Shown here: positions 35,915 through 44,435 of the stretch, in pieces
Layout: each line of letters opens with the position of its first letter
How positions within the stretch are numbered: the stretch's first letter is position 1
NCBI GenBank assembly: GCA_011391085.1
Contig: JAABRD010000006.1
Coordinates: forward strand, 62,001 to 126,000
DNA length: 64,000 nucleotides
Source of the DNA: Thiotrichaceae bacterium
Lineage (GTDB): Bacteria; Pseudomonadota; Gammaproteobacteria; Beggiatoales; Beggiatoaceae
Reading direction: 5' to 3'
Notes under the pieces: model-generated
Told to the model about the DNA's origin: nothing
Databases searched by the model: none
Seen by the model: the letters and a program-made list of their open reading frames with translations, nothing else
Made by a program: the position numbers and the translations under genes

Positions 35915-36120
35915 TCGGACTAGAGGCTTTAGCCGGTGGTCGTGGCACGTCACCGGCTAAAGCCTCTAGTCCAGTGTTCATTATTGTCGGACTAGAGGCT
36001 TTAGCCGGTGGTTGTGGTACGTCACCGGCTAAAGCCTCTAGTCCGGTGTTCATTATTGTCGGACTAGAGGCTTTAGCCGGTGGTTGTGGCACGTCACTGG
36101 CTAAAGCCTCTAGTCCGGTG
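35915..36120. repeat. Three tandem E hairpins
   Basis: Three consecutive copies of GGACTAGAGGCTTTAGCCGG...CCGGCTAAAGCCTCTAGTCC, each with a GTCGTGGCACGT-like loop and separated by GTTCATTATT. They lie between the divergent RHH and CoA-transferase genes, and are nearly identical, so recently duplicated. Confidence 0.9.
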
Positions 36121-36152
36121 TTCATTGTTCATTATTCATTTTCCATTATCCT

Positions 36153-38051
36153 ATGACCCCCGAATCTACTCATCCCATTTTATCCCCTCCCCCGCTGGCC
36201 AAAACCGGCAAAGTAATGACTGCTGATGAAGCCATTCGTTTAATTCGCGACGGCGATACGGTAGCCACTGGTGGTTTTGTCACCATTGGCTTTCCAGAGG
36301 ACCTGGCAACCCATTTAGAAAAATTCTTTCTGGCCACGGGACAACCAAGAGACCTTACCTTAGTTTATGCGGCAGGTCAAGGAGACCGTGGACATCGCGG
36401 TTTAAATCATTTTGGTCACGAAGGTCTAGTGCGACGTGTCATTGGAGGACATTGGGGATTAGTGCCAAAGTTACAAAAATTGGCGATTGATAATAAAATA
36501 GAAGCTTATAATTTCCCTCAAGGTGTCCTCACTCACCTCTTTCGTGACACGGCTGCCCATAAACCAGGTACGTTGACGACGATAGGATTAGATACCTTTG
36601 TCGACCCGCGCCTTGGAGGAGGCAAACTCAATGAGAGGACGACCACCGACCTGGTGCAATTGTTGACCATCGATGGCCAAGAATACCTTTTCTACAAAGC
36701 CCTTCCTATTCAGGTCGCCTTATTACGTGGCACCACCGCAGATGTGGATGGTAACATTACCATGGAAAAGGAGGCACTCACGTTAGAAGTCTTGGCCTTG
36801 GCTACGGTGGCCCACAATTCTGGTGGCCTTGTCATTGTGCAAGTCGAACGGATTGCCCAACAGGGGACTTTGAAACCCAAAGAAGTTAAAATTCCCGGTG
36901 TTCTAGTTGACGCAGTCGTCGTCGCCGACCCCAAACATCATTGGCAAACCTTTGCCGAAGTCTATAATCCTGGCTTTAGCGGCGAACTCGTCATTCCTAC
37001 CCAATCAATTCCTCCCATGACAATGGATGCGCGAAAAATCATTGCCCGCCGCGCCGCCTTGGAATTACGGCCACATAATGTCGTCAACTTAGGCATTGGA
37101 ATGCCCGAAGGGGTGGCCAGTGTCGTCTATGAAGAACAATTGATGGACCTCATTACTCTCACCGCCGAACCAGGGATTATTGGTGGTATTCCCGCAGGTG
37201 GTTTAAACTTCGGGGCTGCCACCAATCCCCAGGCGATTATTGACCAACCAGCCCAATTTGACTATTACGATGGCGGCGGTTTAGACGTGACTTGTTTAGG
37301 ACTGGCCCAAGCAGACCGGCATGGAAATGTCAATGTTAGCAAATTTGGGCGAACTTTAGCAGGGGCCGGGGGATTTATCAATATCAGTCAAAGTGCCAAA
37401 AAAGTTCTCTTCTTGGGCACCTTTACGATTCGTAGCCAAGTGGTGATAGAAGCCCAAGAACTGCATGTCCACCACGATAGCGGTAAAGTGCATAAATTCA
37501 TTGAGGAGGTCGAACATCGCACATTTAGCGGCGCGTATGCCACTCGAAAAGGACAAACTGTCTTATATATCACGGAACGTTGCGTATTTCAACTCACGAA
37601 AGCGGGACTGGAACTGATAGAAATTGCCCCAGGGATAGATTTAGAACCACACATTCTCGCCCTCATGGAGTTTCGCCCGCTTCTCAAACGACCTCTGCGC
37701 CTGATGGATAAACGCATCTTTTCGCCAGAACCGATGGGACTCAAGGGGGACCTGGTCTCGCTTCCAATGGAAGCACGGTTTACTTACGATGCGCAACGGG
37801 AACTGGGTTTTATCAATTTAGAATGGTATGTGGTGAGAACCCCCGCCGATATTGAAGCCATCGCAAAAGCGGTGAGAACCCTATTGGCCCCGTTACATAA
37901 GAAAGTATCAGTGATCGTGAACTATGACAATTTTGTTCTCTTCCCAGAGATGAAAGAGGTTTACATTGACATGGTGAAGAATTTGGCAGATAAATACTTT
38001 TCTCGTCTGACTCGGTATACCACTAGCACGTTTTTAAGGATGAAAGGGTAG
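36153..38051 (+). CDS. Fused alpha/beta CoA transferase (acetate/ketoacid type)
   Basis: A 632-residue family I CoA transferase with both subunits in one chain, as in propionate CoA-transferase. The alpha half begins [22 protein letters not shown] and carries the CoA loop-like [10 protein letters not shown]. The beta half begins [13 protein letters not shown] near residue 290, and the catalytic Glu is likely in [15 protein letters not shown] (about 345). A C-terminal extension of roughly 100 residues (after [15 protein letters not shown]) is longer than in the typical enzyme and has no assigned function. Acyl substrate unknown. ATG follows a TTCATT/TCCATT array with no Shine-Dalgarno. Confidence 0.93.
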   Translation: MTPESTHPILSPPPLAKTGKVMTADEAIRLIRDGDTVATGGFVTIGFPEDLATHLEKFFLATGQPRDLTLVYAAGQGDRGHRGLNHFGHEGLVRRVIGGHWGLVPKLQKLAIDNKIEAYNFPQGVLTHLFRDTAAHKPGTLTTIGLDTFVDPRLGGGKLNERTTTDLVQLLTIDGQEYLFYKALPIQVALLRGTTADVDGNITMEKEALTLEVLALATVAHNSGGLVIVQVERIAQQGTLKPKEVKIPGVLVDAVVVADPKHHWQTFAEVYNPGFSGELVIPTQSIPPMTMDARKIIARRAALELRPHNVVNLGIGMPEGVASVVYEEQLMDLITLTAEPGIIGGIPAGGLNFGAATNPQAIIDQPAQFDYYDGGGLDVTCLGLAQADRHGNVNVSKFGRTLAGAGGFINISQSAKKVLFLGTFTIRSQVVIEAQELHVHHDSGKVHKFIEEVEHRTFSGAYATRKGQTVLYITERCVFQLTKAGLELIEIAPGIDLEPHILALMEFRPLLKRPLRLMDKRIFSPEPMGLKGDLVSLPMEARFTYDAQRELGFINLEWYVVRTPADIEAIAKAVRTLLAPLHKKVSVIVNYDNFVLFPEMKEVYIDMVKNLADKYFSRLTRYTTSTFLRMKG

Positions 38052-38058
38052 TGAGACC

Positions 38059-38280
38059 GGTAGTGTTGCAAAGGTAATGGTTATGGGTTTTGGAGTACGG
38101 AATTTATTCCGTTTCAAGCGGAATTAATTCCGTACTCCAACGGAATTAATTCCGTACTCCAACGGAATGAATTCCGTACTCCAACGGAATTAATTCCGTA
38201 CTCCAACGGAATTAATTCCGTACTCCAACGGAATGAATTCCGTATACCAAAACTGCTATACCATTACTTGTACAACACTA
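38059..38280. mobile_element. D element: palindrome array
   Basis: Ends GGTAGTGTTGCAAAGG and CTTGTACAACACTACC enclose one GGAGTACGGAATTTATTCCG and six units of CGGAATTAATTCCGTACTCC, i.e. the same design as 18480-18734 with a different, largely EcoRI-like GAATTC/GAATTAATTC centre. It starts seven bases after the CoA-transferase stop. Confidence 0.85.
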
Positions 38281-38282
38281 CC

Positions 38283-38304
38283 AAAATTTCTGCTTCACTA
38301 CTTA
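38283..38304. repeat. Solo right end of a B element
   Basis: AAAATTTCTGCTTCACTACTTA directly abuts the D element; no matching left end is present. Confidence 0.6.
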
Positions 38305-38310
38305 CTACCG

Positions 38311-39021
38311 TTATTTCAACCCTTCCAACGATTGTAACACCATTCTCACCGTGTCCCCCTTTTCCAAATGTTCCACTTGCACAGGCAAATAATATAAAAC
38401 AGGGGCACACCATAAGGTCGTCCGACGTTTTTTATCGGCGGAGACCCGTTCATATTTCAAGGTGTTAAATTCGCCCAGGTCGGTTCTCACTTTCTCTTCA
38501 CCCACGAAAATGGGGCTATAAACTTTGATTTTGCCATCATCCGCCACAGTGTAAGACAATTGACGTTTGCCCTGTTGCAAGTCTTGCATCAAGACAATTT
38601 GGTACAACTGGTCATCCAAGGTACCTTCTGGAATCGTCAATTCCCAAGGAGAATCGGCCGTGTTTTTAGCCTGTTTGGCAGACCAATCAAAGGTAATATG
38701 GACGTGTTTTTGCTTTTTTGAACCCGTGTGGTCGTAGGAATACTCCAACGGTTGGATTTTGCCCGCAATCAGAGAGAACAAACTACGTTCCTCAATTTTA
38801 TCATCACGGAATAAGGCCAAGACGCCTGTGGTTAAAGTTCTAGCTTCATACACCATTTTCCCATCGGGTTGTTGGTACAAACGACGTGTTCCCTCGCCAA
38901 TGGAAAAGCCTCTGGCATACAACTTATACTGGGCCGAAAAGGGCGGTGGAAAATAATCATCTGCCACCGCTAAGTAGTGGCTACCTAAAAATAACAGCAA
39001 GGCCGTCAACACTTTTTTCAT
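38311..39021 (-). CDS. DUF3108 periplasmic protein
   Basis: A 236-residue protein with a signal peptide (1-20, ending AVA) and the DUF3108 beta-rich fold: FSAQYKLYARGFSIGEGTRRL, LFSLIAGKIQPLEYSY and LGEFNTLKYERV. The family is periplasmic or outer-membrane associated and uncharacterised; in gammaproteobacteria it often appears alone. GGAGAAC precedes the ATG. It is divergent from hldE. Confidence 0.9.
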   Translation of the reverse strand: MKKVLTALLLFLGSHYLAVADDYFPPPFSAQYKLYARGFSIGEGTRRLYQQPDGKMVYEARTLTTGVLALFRDDKIEERSLFSLIAGKIQPLEYSYDHTGSKKQKHVHITFDWSAKQAKNTADSPWELTIPEGTLDDQLYQIVLMQDLQQGKRQLSYTVADDGKIKVYSPIFVGEEKVRTDLGEFNTLKYERVSADKKRRTTLWCAPVLYYLPVQVEHLEKGDTVRMVLQSLEGLK

Positions 39022-39328
39022 GAATGTTCTCCGTCGAGTTAGTAAAGAAAGTGGTTGCCTGAGTCAGCCTGGAAAAATTTTCGCAGAGAAACTAAGTTTA
39101 TTTAAGAAACTTAGTTTCTGTTCCAATTCAGACAGGGTTTAGGATAAAATGACATTTTATATGAAGTCAAGTTTTTTGAGAAAATGGGGAATGGAAAATG
39201 GAAAATATATGCCGGACTAGAGGCTTCAGCCGGTAGGTATGGCACTTTTTCCGGCTGAAGCCTCTAGTCCATCCCTGTTTTTTCATTCTCCATTTTCCAT
39301 TTTCCATTAAAACCATTCTCTATTTTCT
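39022..39328. repeat. Divergent gap with AGAAACTAAGTTT and composite E palindromes
   Basis: AGAAACTAAGTTT...AAACTTAGTTTCT hairpin (39086-39119), then an inverted pair of GGAAAATGGAAAAT and ATTTTCCATTTTCC arrays around an E hairpin (39212-39270). The right array runs into the start codon of hldE. No promoter was confidently recognised. Confidence 0.75.
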
Positions 39329-40747
39329 ATGAATTTCTCTATTCCCCCCTTTAAATCCGCCCAGGTTCTCATTGTCGGTGATGTGATGTTAGACCGCTAC
39401 TGGCACGGCCTCACGTCGCGGATTTCACCCGAAGCCCCCGTGCCCGTCGTACATGTTAAACAGCAAGAAGAACGTCCAGGAGGCGCTGGTAACGTCGCCT
39501 GGAATGTTGCAGCTTTGGGTAGCCAAGCCACTTTAATTGGTATCACAGGCGCCGACGAGGCCGCCCAACATTTAATTACATTATTAACTACTGCGGGTGT
39601 AACATCTGATTTTATTCAATTGGCAGACATTCACACCATTACTAAATTACGAGTCCTCAGTCGTCATCAACAATTGATACGTCTGGATTTTGAAGATAAT
39701 TTTCACACCTTGCCAAGGTCGTCTCTCGATGCTAAAATGCAAGCCCATCTTGATAAAGTGAACGTGGTTATCTTATCAGACTATGGCAAAGGCACGTTAG
39801 CCAATGTGGCGACTCTCATTCGTCAAATTCGTGCCCTCAACAAACCCGTGTTAGTTGATCCCAAAGGACGCGAGTTTAGCAAATATCGAGGGGCCACGAT
39901 TATCACACCCAACTTGGCAGAATTTGAGGCGGTCGTGGGTGATTGTACCACTCAAGACCAGTTAGTGGAAAAGGGTGAAAATTTACGCGACAGTTTAGCA
40001 CTAGAAGCCTTGTTGATTACTCGTAGTCAAGACGGAATGACGTTATTACGCCGCGGGCAACCAGCCTTGCACCTCCCCGCCCATGCCCGTGAAGTATTTG
40101 ATGTCACGGGTGCAGGCGATACCGTGATAGCGGTTTTGGCCGCAGCCTTGGCCACCGGTCAAGAGTTAGTCAGTGCCACCGCGTTGGCCAACTTTGCCGC
40201 AGGATTGGTCGTCGCCAAATTAGGGGCAGCGACAGTGACCGTCACAGAGTTAGAATATGCCTTACATACGCAAAGTGAACGAGGCATTTATTCTGACGTG
40301 GAAACGTTACAGAGAACGGTTAAAGCGGCCCAGGCCAATGGCGAAAAGGTGGTTATGACCAACGGCTGTTTTGACATTTTACATGCTGGGCATATTCAAT
40401 ATTTGACCCAAGCGCGTCAACTGGGGGACCGTTTGATTGTCGCCGTCAACGATGACGATTCGGTGCAACGTTTAAAAGGCCCTCCTCGTCCTATCAATCC
40501 CTTGTCACAACGTCTAGCCGTGTTAAATGCCCTAGAATGCGTTGACTGGGTTATCCCATTTTCACCAGACACCCCTGAACAATTGATTTGTGACATTTTA
40601 CCGGATATTTTAGTCAAGGGAGGAGATTACCAAGTCTCTCAAATTGCGGGCAGTCAATGTGTATTGGCAAATGGGGGACAAGTGTTGGTATTAGATTTTT
40701 TAGCAGGTTGTTCCACCACAAGAATTATTGCGGCATCGCAAAAATAG
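39329..40747 (+). CDS. hldE: Bifunctional heptose-7-P kinase / heptose-1-P adenylyltransferase
   Basis: A 472-residue HldE. The N-terminal ribokinase-type kinase (about 1-315) has VGDVMLDRYWHG, RPGGAGNVAWN and the catalytic DVTGAGDTV (Asp about 262). The C-terminal nucleotidyltransferase (about 340-472) has TNGCFDILHAGHIQYL with the HxGH motif. It phosphorylates heptose 7-phosphate at C1 and then, after GmhB, adenylylates heptose 1-phosphate for LPS inner core. hldD follows on the same strand after an A element, so an ancestral hldE-hldD operon seems to have been interrupted by an insertion. Confidence 0.97.
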   Translation: MNFSIPPFKSAQVLIVGDVMLDRYWHGLTSRISPEAPVPVVHVKQQEERPGGAGNVAWNVAALGSQATLIGITGADEAAQHLITLLTTAGVTSDFIQLADIHTITKLRVLSRHQQLIRLDFEDNFHTLPRSSLDAKMQAHLDKVNVVILSDYGKGTLANVATLIRQIRALNKPVLVDPKGREFSKYRGATIITPNLAEFEAVVGDCTTQDQLVEKGENLRDSLALEALLITRSQDGMTLLRRGQPALHLPAHAREVFDVTGAGDTVIAVLAAALATGQELVSATALANFAAGLVVAKLGAATVTVTELEYALHTQSERGIYSDVETLQRTVKAAQANGEKVVMTNGCFDILHAGHIQYLTQARQLGDRLIVAVNDDDSVQRLKGPPRPINPLSQRLAVLNALECVDWVIPFSPDTPEQLICDILPDILVKGGDYQVSQIAGSQCVLANGGQVLVLDFLAGCSTTRIIAASQK

Positions 40748-40754
40748 GGATGCT

Positions 40755-40790
40755 GAGAAACTAAGTTTCTTGAAGAAACTTAGTTTCTTT
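40755..40790 (+). terminator. Hairpin AGAAACTAAGTTTCTT after hldE
   Basis: GAGAAACTAAGTTTCTTGAAGAAACTTAGTTTC-type stem (AAACTAAGTTTCTT pairing with AAGAAACTTAGTTT) followed by CTTT. It belongs to a dispersed repeat family but is placed where it could end the hldE transcript. Confidence 0.5.
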
Positions 40791-40956
40791 GATAGGGATG
40801 CAATGTGGGTGATATGTCTGAACTTTGATTAGAATGATTTTCAGATGAACTATGATTAGTAAAATCTCCTTATCAGAGTCCTCATTTAATCATCTCAATC
40901 AGAGTTCAAGACCGACGAGAAACCGTGCATTATTTCACTCAGATTGCATCACTACC
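40791..40956. mobile_element. A element A8 between hldE and hldD
   Basis: About 166 bp with a degenerate left end GATAGGGATGCAATG and intact right end TTGCATCACTACC. The perfect 8-bp duplication GTTTCTTT lies at 40783-40790 and 40957-40964. It hit the tail of the AGAAACTTAGTTTCTTT repeat. Confidence 0.9.
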
Positions 40957-41010
40957 GTTTCTTTGATGTCGTTGTGTCACTTATTCACTGTTTATTATCC
41001 ATTATCCATT

Positions 41011-41961
41011 ATGATTATCGTCACCGGCGGCGCAGGTTTTATTGGTAGTAACATTGTCAAAGCGTTGAACAAACGTAGTTATAAAAACATCCTGGTCATA
41101 GATAATCTGACCGATGGCCACAAGTTTAAAAATTTAGCAGACTGTGACATCCTAGATTATTATGATAAACAGACCTTCTTAGACAAAATGTTGAAACGGG
41201 AATATTTTGCTACTTCCCTAGAAGCAATCTTTCATCAAGGCGCCTGTTCTTCCACCACGGAATGGAATGGCCACTACATGATGCAAAACAACTATGAATA
41301 TTCCAAAGTTGTGTTTCATTACTGTTTAGCGCGTCAAGTCCCATTTATCTATGCGTCCAGTGCTTCGGTCTATGGAGGAGGTAACACATTTAAAGAAGAA
41401 CGTGGCTATGAAGTTCCGTTAAATGTCTATGGCTACTCTAAATTTTTATTTGACCAATATGTGCGTCAACGATTATCGGTAGCCACTTCCCAAATCGTGG
41501 GGTTACGTTATTTCAACGTCTATGGCCCCCGAGAACAACATAAAGGTAGCATGGCCAGTGTCGCTTATCACTTGAATCAACAACTGTTAGCAGGTGACGA
41601 AGTAAGACTTTTCGAAGGTTGCGATGGTTATGGGAATGGTGAACAACGACGTGATTTCGTCTATATTGGGGACGTAGCAGACGTGAATTTATGGTTTTTA
41701 GACCATTCTAAGAAATCAGGAATTTTTAATGTTGGCACAGGTCACAGTCAAACGTTTAACGACGTAGCGCGTGCCGTAGTGGCTTGGCATGGACGCGGTA
41801 AACTTAGATATATTCCATTTCCTGAACACCTGCGCGGGAAGTATCAAAGTTTTACCGAAGCAGATATTAGCACATTGCGAGACATTGGGTATGAGAAACG
41901 GTTTCGGACCGTGGAGGAGGGAGTGAAGGAGTATTTGGATTGGTTAAATCGCGGTGGTTAA
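41011..41961 (+). CDS. hldD: ADP-L-glycero-D-manno-heptose 6-epimerase
   Basis: A 316-residue SDR epimerase; ATG 41011 gives the usual [21 protein letters not shown]-terminus, and the in-frame region upstream is A-element sequence. Other HldD marks are [49 protein letters not shown] (catalytic YxxxK) and [10 protein letters not shown]. It interconverts the ADP-heptose epimers for LPS core. The start codon follows TTATCCATTATCCATT directly, without a Shine-Dalgarno. Confidence 0.97.
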   Translation: MIIVTGGAGFIGSNIVKALNKRSYKNILVIDNLTDGHKFKNLADCDILDYYDKQTFLDKMLKREYFATSLEAIFHQGACSSTTEWNGHYMMQNNYEYSKVVFHYCLARQVPFIYASSASVYGGGNTFKEERGYEVPLNVYGYSKFLFDQYVRQRLSVATSQIVGLRYFNVYGPREQHKGSMASVAYHLNQQLLAGDEVRLFEGCDGYGNGEQRRDFVYIGDVADVNLWFLDHSKKSGIFNVGTGHSQTFNDVARAVVAWHGRGKLRYIPFPEHLRGKYQSFTEADISTLRDIGYEKRFRTVEEGVKEYLDWLNRGG

Positions 41962-41967
41962 CTGGGA

Positions 41968-42123
41968 TTCGGTGGACTAGAGGCTTCAGCCGGTGGGAAA
42001 ACCGCGAAGGAAAACAGTCCCCCGAAATTAACCGACAGGTGGACTAGAGGCTTTAGCCGGGGGCCGTTCCCCCGCGATTTCAATTATGTTCGGCCCCCAC
42101 CGGCTAAAGCCTCTAGTCCACCG
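41968..42123. repeat. E hairpins, nested
   Basis: GGACTAGAGGCTTCAGCCGG half copy and a complete E hairpin (about 42040-42121) with a CGTTCCCCCGCGATTTC loop. Confidence 0.8.
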
Positions 42124-42146
42124 GCGCTATGTTGGGTGTTTAATAA

Positions 42147-42177
42147 GAAACCGAGTTTTTGGAAAAAACTCGGTTTC
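42147..42177. terminator. Bidirectional terminator between hldD and the Rpn gene
   Basis: GAAACCGAGTTTTT-GG-AAAAAACTCGGTTTC, a near-perfect 14-15 bp stem with A/T runs on both sides of the loop. It lies between two convergent genes and is likely to serve both strands. Confidence 0.6.
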
Positions 42178-42190
42178 TCACCCTTTCTCC

Positions 42191-43270
42191 TTATTCTTCA
42201 AAAACCCGTTCCAACCGCGGGGCGTCTAACACCCGCAAACTCCATGCCACTAATTGTTCCGCCTCCGCCTGTTGTAAACGGCTGTGAACCCACGGGGGTA
42301 ACTCGCCAAAACGCTGATGTAACTGACGTTCCAGCAGGTGGGCTTCTCCTTCTAGTTTACCTTCGGCCCGGCCTTCGGCCCGGCCTTCGGCCCGGCCCTT
42401 GGTTTCACCTTCCCGCCGCCCCATTTCGCGCATTCGGCGCAGAAATGGCGTATCTATCAACAATTCTTCTTCAGGGTCTAACAAACTTTCAATCATGGTG
42501 ATTAATTCCTCATCTTCGGTTAACGAGACTAAAATGGTGAATAACTGCTTGCGCATAGTGAGGTCTGCCACGCTACGAATTTTTTCCACAACGTAGGGAA
42601 TCGTTTCGGTGGGCTTCTTAATGCTGGTCAGACCGACTAATGCCAGCAGTGGGATTTTCCCCAACGCCAACAACTGTTCCGCAGGCATTTGCCATAATCG
42701 TATCACACGATAACGCCATTCCAAAGTGACCTGCCCTGTCAATGGGCAAGTACGTTTATGATGGCCTTCATCTTTGCTACCCGCCCAGCGTCCAATGTAA
42801 ATTACCACGCTACACGTTGGCCGTTTGTAAGTTTGGTCAATGCGCGTCAAATATTCCAGCATCCGTTCTGGCACTGGAAAACGGCTCCGACGACCTTGAA
42901 ATTCGACGTGTAAATTCACTTCCATGGCCGTTGAGGTGGTGACCGCTAAAAAAATCCTATCCACAAACGTTTTCGGTTGCGCCGGCAATTCGACATTCAA
43001 CGGGGACACACTTTGAATGGGAGTGTCTAATAACCAGGTGGCAAAATCGATGGTAAAATCGTCTATCAAATTTTTGGTAGTGATGCAATGTGGGTGATAT
43101 GTTTACCCTCACCCCCGGCCCCTCTCCCAGAGGGAGAGGGGAGAAAACCGTTGGTTCCGCCACACTCCCCTCTCCCTCTGGGAGAGGGGCCGGGGGTGAG
43201 GGCAACTCCATGAATATCACCCAAATTGCATCACTACCAAATTTTTCAACAAATCATCCGAGGTGGTCAT
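42191..43270 (-). pseudogene. Rpn-family (PD-(D/E)XK) gene split by an A element
   Basis: The body 42191-43069 encodes most of a recombination-promoting-nuclease/transposase-like protein (VNLHVEFQGRR in the nuclease core, an EGRAEGRAEGRAEG linker from a 12-bp repeat, and a C-terminal DUF4351 with RQLHQRFGELPPWV). The first codons (ATG at 43270, MTTSDDLLKNL) lie on the far side of A9. Removing A9 and one copy of its AAATTTTT duplication joins them in frame as LLKNLIDDFTIDFATWLL. As it stands, the 5' piece stops after 17 codons inside A9, and the body has only a TTG start. Confidence 0.88.
43076..43238. mobile_element. A element A9 (163 bp) disrupting the Rpn gene
   Basis: Ends GGTAGTGATGCAATGTGGG and ATTGCATCACTACC with the CCCTCACCCCCGGCCCCTC hairpin core. 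Perfect 8-bp duplication AAATTTTT at 43068-43075 and 43239-43246. Confidence 0.95.
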
Positions 43271-43278
43271 AAGTTAAG

Positions 43279-43392
43279 TATAGTGATATTCACTTATTCT
43301 TGTACCCCCCAACCCCCCGTACACGGGGGGAGTGACCCCCCCCTGCGTGCTGGGGGGGCTGGGGGGTACAAAAATGAATGAATATTACTATA
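43279..43392. mobile_element. C element (114 bp)
   Basis: TATAGTGATATTC...GAATATTACTATA with inner TTGTACCCCCC/GGGGGGTACAA and a GC-rich core (CCCCCGTACACGGGGGG). It begins nine bases upstream of the original start codon of the Rpn gene. Confidence 0.75.
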
Positions 43393-43555
43393 TTTGGTGG
43401 TCAAGTGTAAGAGGAATAGAATATTAAGATAATCGAGAAGTTTCTGATTGTCAAGGAACGGTCTTTGAGAAACCAAATTTCTTTGGCATGGTTGCGTAAG
43501 TCCTCTGAATGTGTTTTTAGCAATTGCCAATATTTCGAACTTTATGATAAACTTA

Positions 43556-43570
43556 ATCTGTTAAACAGAT
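43556..43570. promoter_or_regulatory. Candidate VapB operator
   Basis: Perfect inverted repeat ATCTGT-TAA-ACAGAT 22 bases before the vapB start codon, where an autoregulating antitoxin would bind. A TATGAT box lies just upstream at 43543-43548. Confidence 0.45.
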
Positions 43571-43592
43571 AACTTTTGAGGAAAACATTTCT

Positions 43593-43895
43593 ATGATGAC
43601 CATTACCATTGACGAAGAGGAACTGATGACCGCTTTAAAACAAGCCGCCCTGAACCAGGCGACCACCGTGGAGGCTATCGTCAAACAAGCCTTGCGATGG
43701 CATTTGCCATCTTTGCCGTCAACCGAAGACACGGAACCTGCACCACTGCCTTTGGATGATGCGGCGTTGCGGAAGAAGTATCCGTTTATTGGGATTTGGC
43801 AGACCGGTAAAAGCGACCTTTCGGAACAAACGGAAGATATTTTGGCCCGCGAAATGGGACAAGGGAGGGTTGATAAATGCACCGCAACAAGGTAG
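43593..43895 (+). CDS. vapB: VapB-like antitoxin
   Basis: A 100-residue protein with an N-terminal ribbon-helix-helix-like segment (MTITIDEEELMTALKQAALN) and an acidic C-terminal arm (FIGIWQTGKSDLSEQTEDIL) that should wrap the toxin. It overlaps the toxin gene by 19 bases. TTGAGGAAAAC precedes the two tandem ATG codons. Gene symbol is by analogy to VapBC; the sequence family of the antitoxin was not identified further. Confidence 0.8.
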   Translation: MMTITIDEEELMTALKQAALNQATTVEAIVKQALRWHLPSLPSTEDTEPAPLPLDDAALRKKYPFIGIWQTGKSDLSEQTEDILAREMGQGRVDKCTATR

Positions 43896-44302
43896 GTTTG
43901 CTAGATACCGGTTTTTTGGTAGCCGTGTTAAATGCCCAGGACAAACACCATCATGCCTGTCAACAAGCCTTATTGAAAGAAGCAAGGCCACCACTGTTAC
44001 CAGATATGGTGATACCGGAGTTGGCTTATATGATTTTGCGAGAAGGAAGTTATCCCGTGTTGATTGCATTTCTCAACTCCATTGTCCAAGGTAATATACG
44101 TGTCGAAAAAACCACGTCCAACGACTTAGCCAGAACCGCAGAATTATTGAAAAAATATGCGGACACGCGCGTCGATTTTGTAGATTGTGTGATTGTTGCC
44201 ATTGCAGAACGATTGAAGATACAACGGATTTTGACTGTGGACCGACGTGATTTTCAATTGTTTCGGCCGTTGCATTGTTCACATTTTGAGATTGTTCCTT
44301 GA
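43877..44302 (+). CDS. vapC: PIN-domain toxin VapC
   Basis: A 141-residue PIN ribonuclease. Acidic active-site residues are all present: D in LLDTGFLVA (about 10), E in VIPELAYM (about 48), D in VDFVDCVIVAIAE (about 101) and D in LTVDRRDF (about 120). GGGAGGG lies a few bases upstream of the ATG inside vapB. VapC toxins cleave tRNA or rRNA and are neutralised by the upstream antitoxin. Appears intact, unlike the PIN gene near 53.7 kb. Confidence 0.9.
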   Translation: MHRNKVGLLDTGFLVAVLNAQDKHHHACQQALLKEARPPLLPDMVIPELAYMILREGSYPVLIAFLNSIVQGNIRVEKTTSNDLARTAELLKKYADTRVDFVDCVIVAIAERLKIQRILTVDRRDFQLFRPLHCSHFEIVP

Positions 44303-44330
44303 CACCGTGGAAATTTACTTTTAAGCTCAT

Positions 44331-44388
44331 TCAGGAGTTCAAAGCGTAGCTTTGTCCGTCACCTAGCAAAGCTAGGCTTTGGACTCCT
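44331..44388. repeat. AGGAGTTCAAAGCGTAGCTTTG palindrome
   Basis: Inverted repeat of AGGAGTTCAAAG and CTTTGGACTCCT with nested AGCTTTG/CAAAGCT, downstream of vapC. Confidence 0.75.
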
Positions 44389-44435
44389 TGGTTTGATATC
44401 TACCTTTGTACTACGACCCTAAGAATAACTATAAA

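Noticed and set aside
40852-41010. 53-residue N-terminal extension of HldD
   Set aside because: It is A-element sequence; [12 protein letters not shown] at 41011 is the family start.
42191-43069. Active transposase for the MITEs
   Set aside because: Rpn/DUF4351 proteins are PD-(D/E)XK nucleases whose genes are not bounded by these ends, and this copy is itself disrupted.
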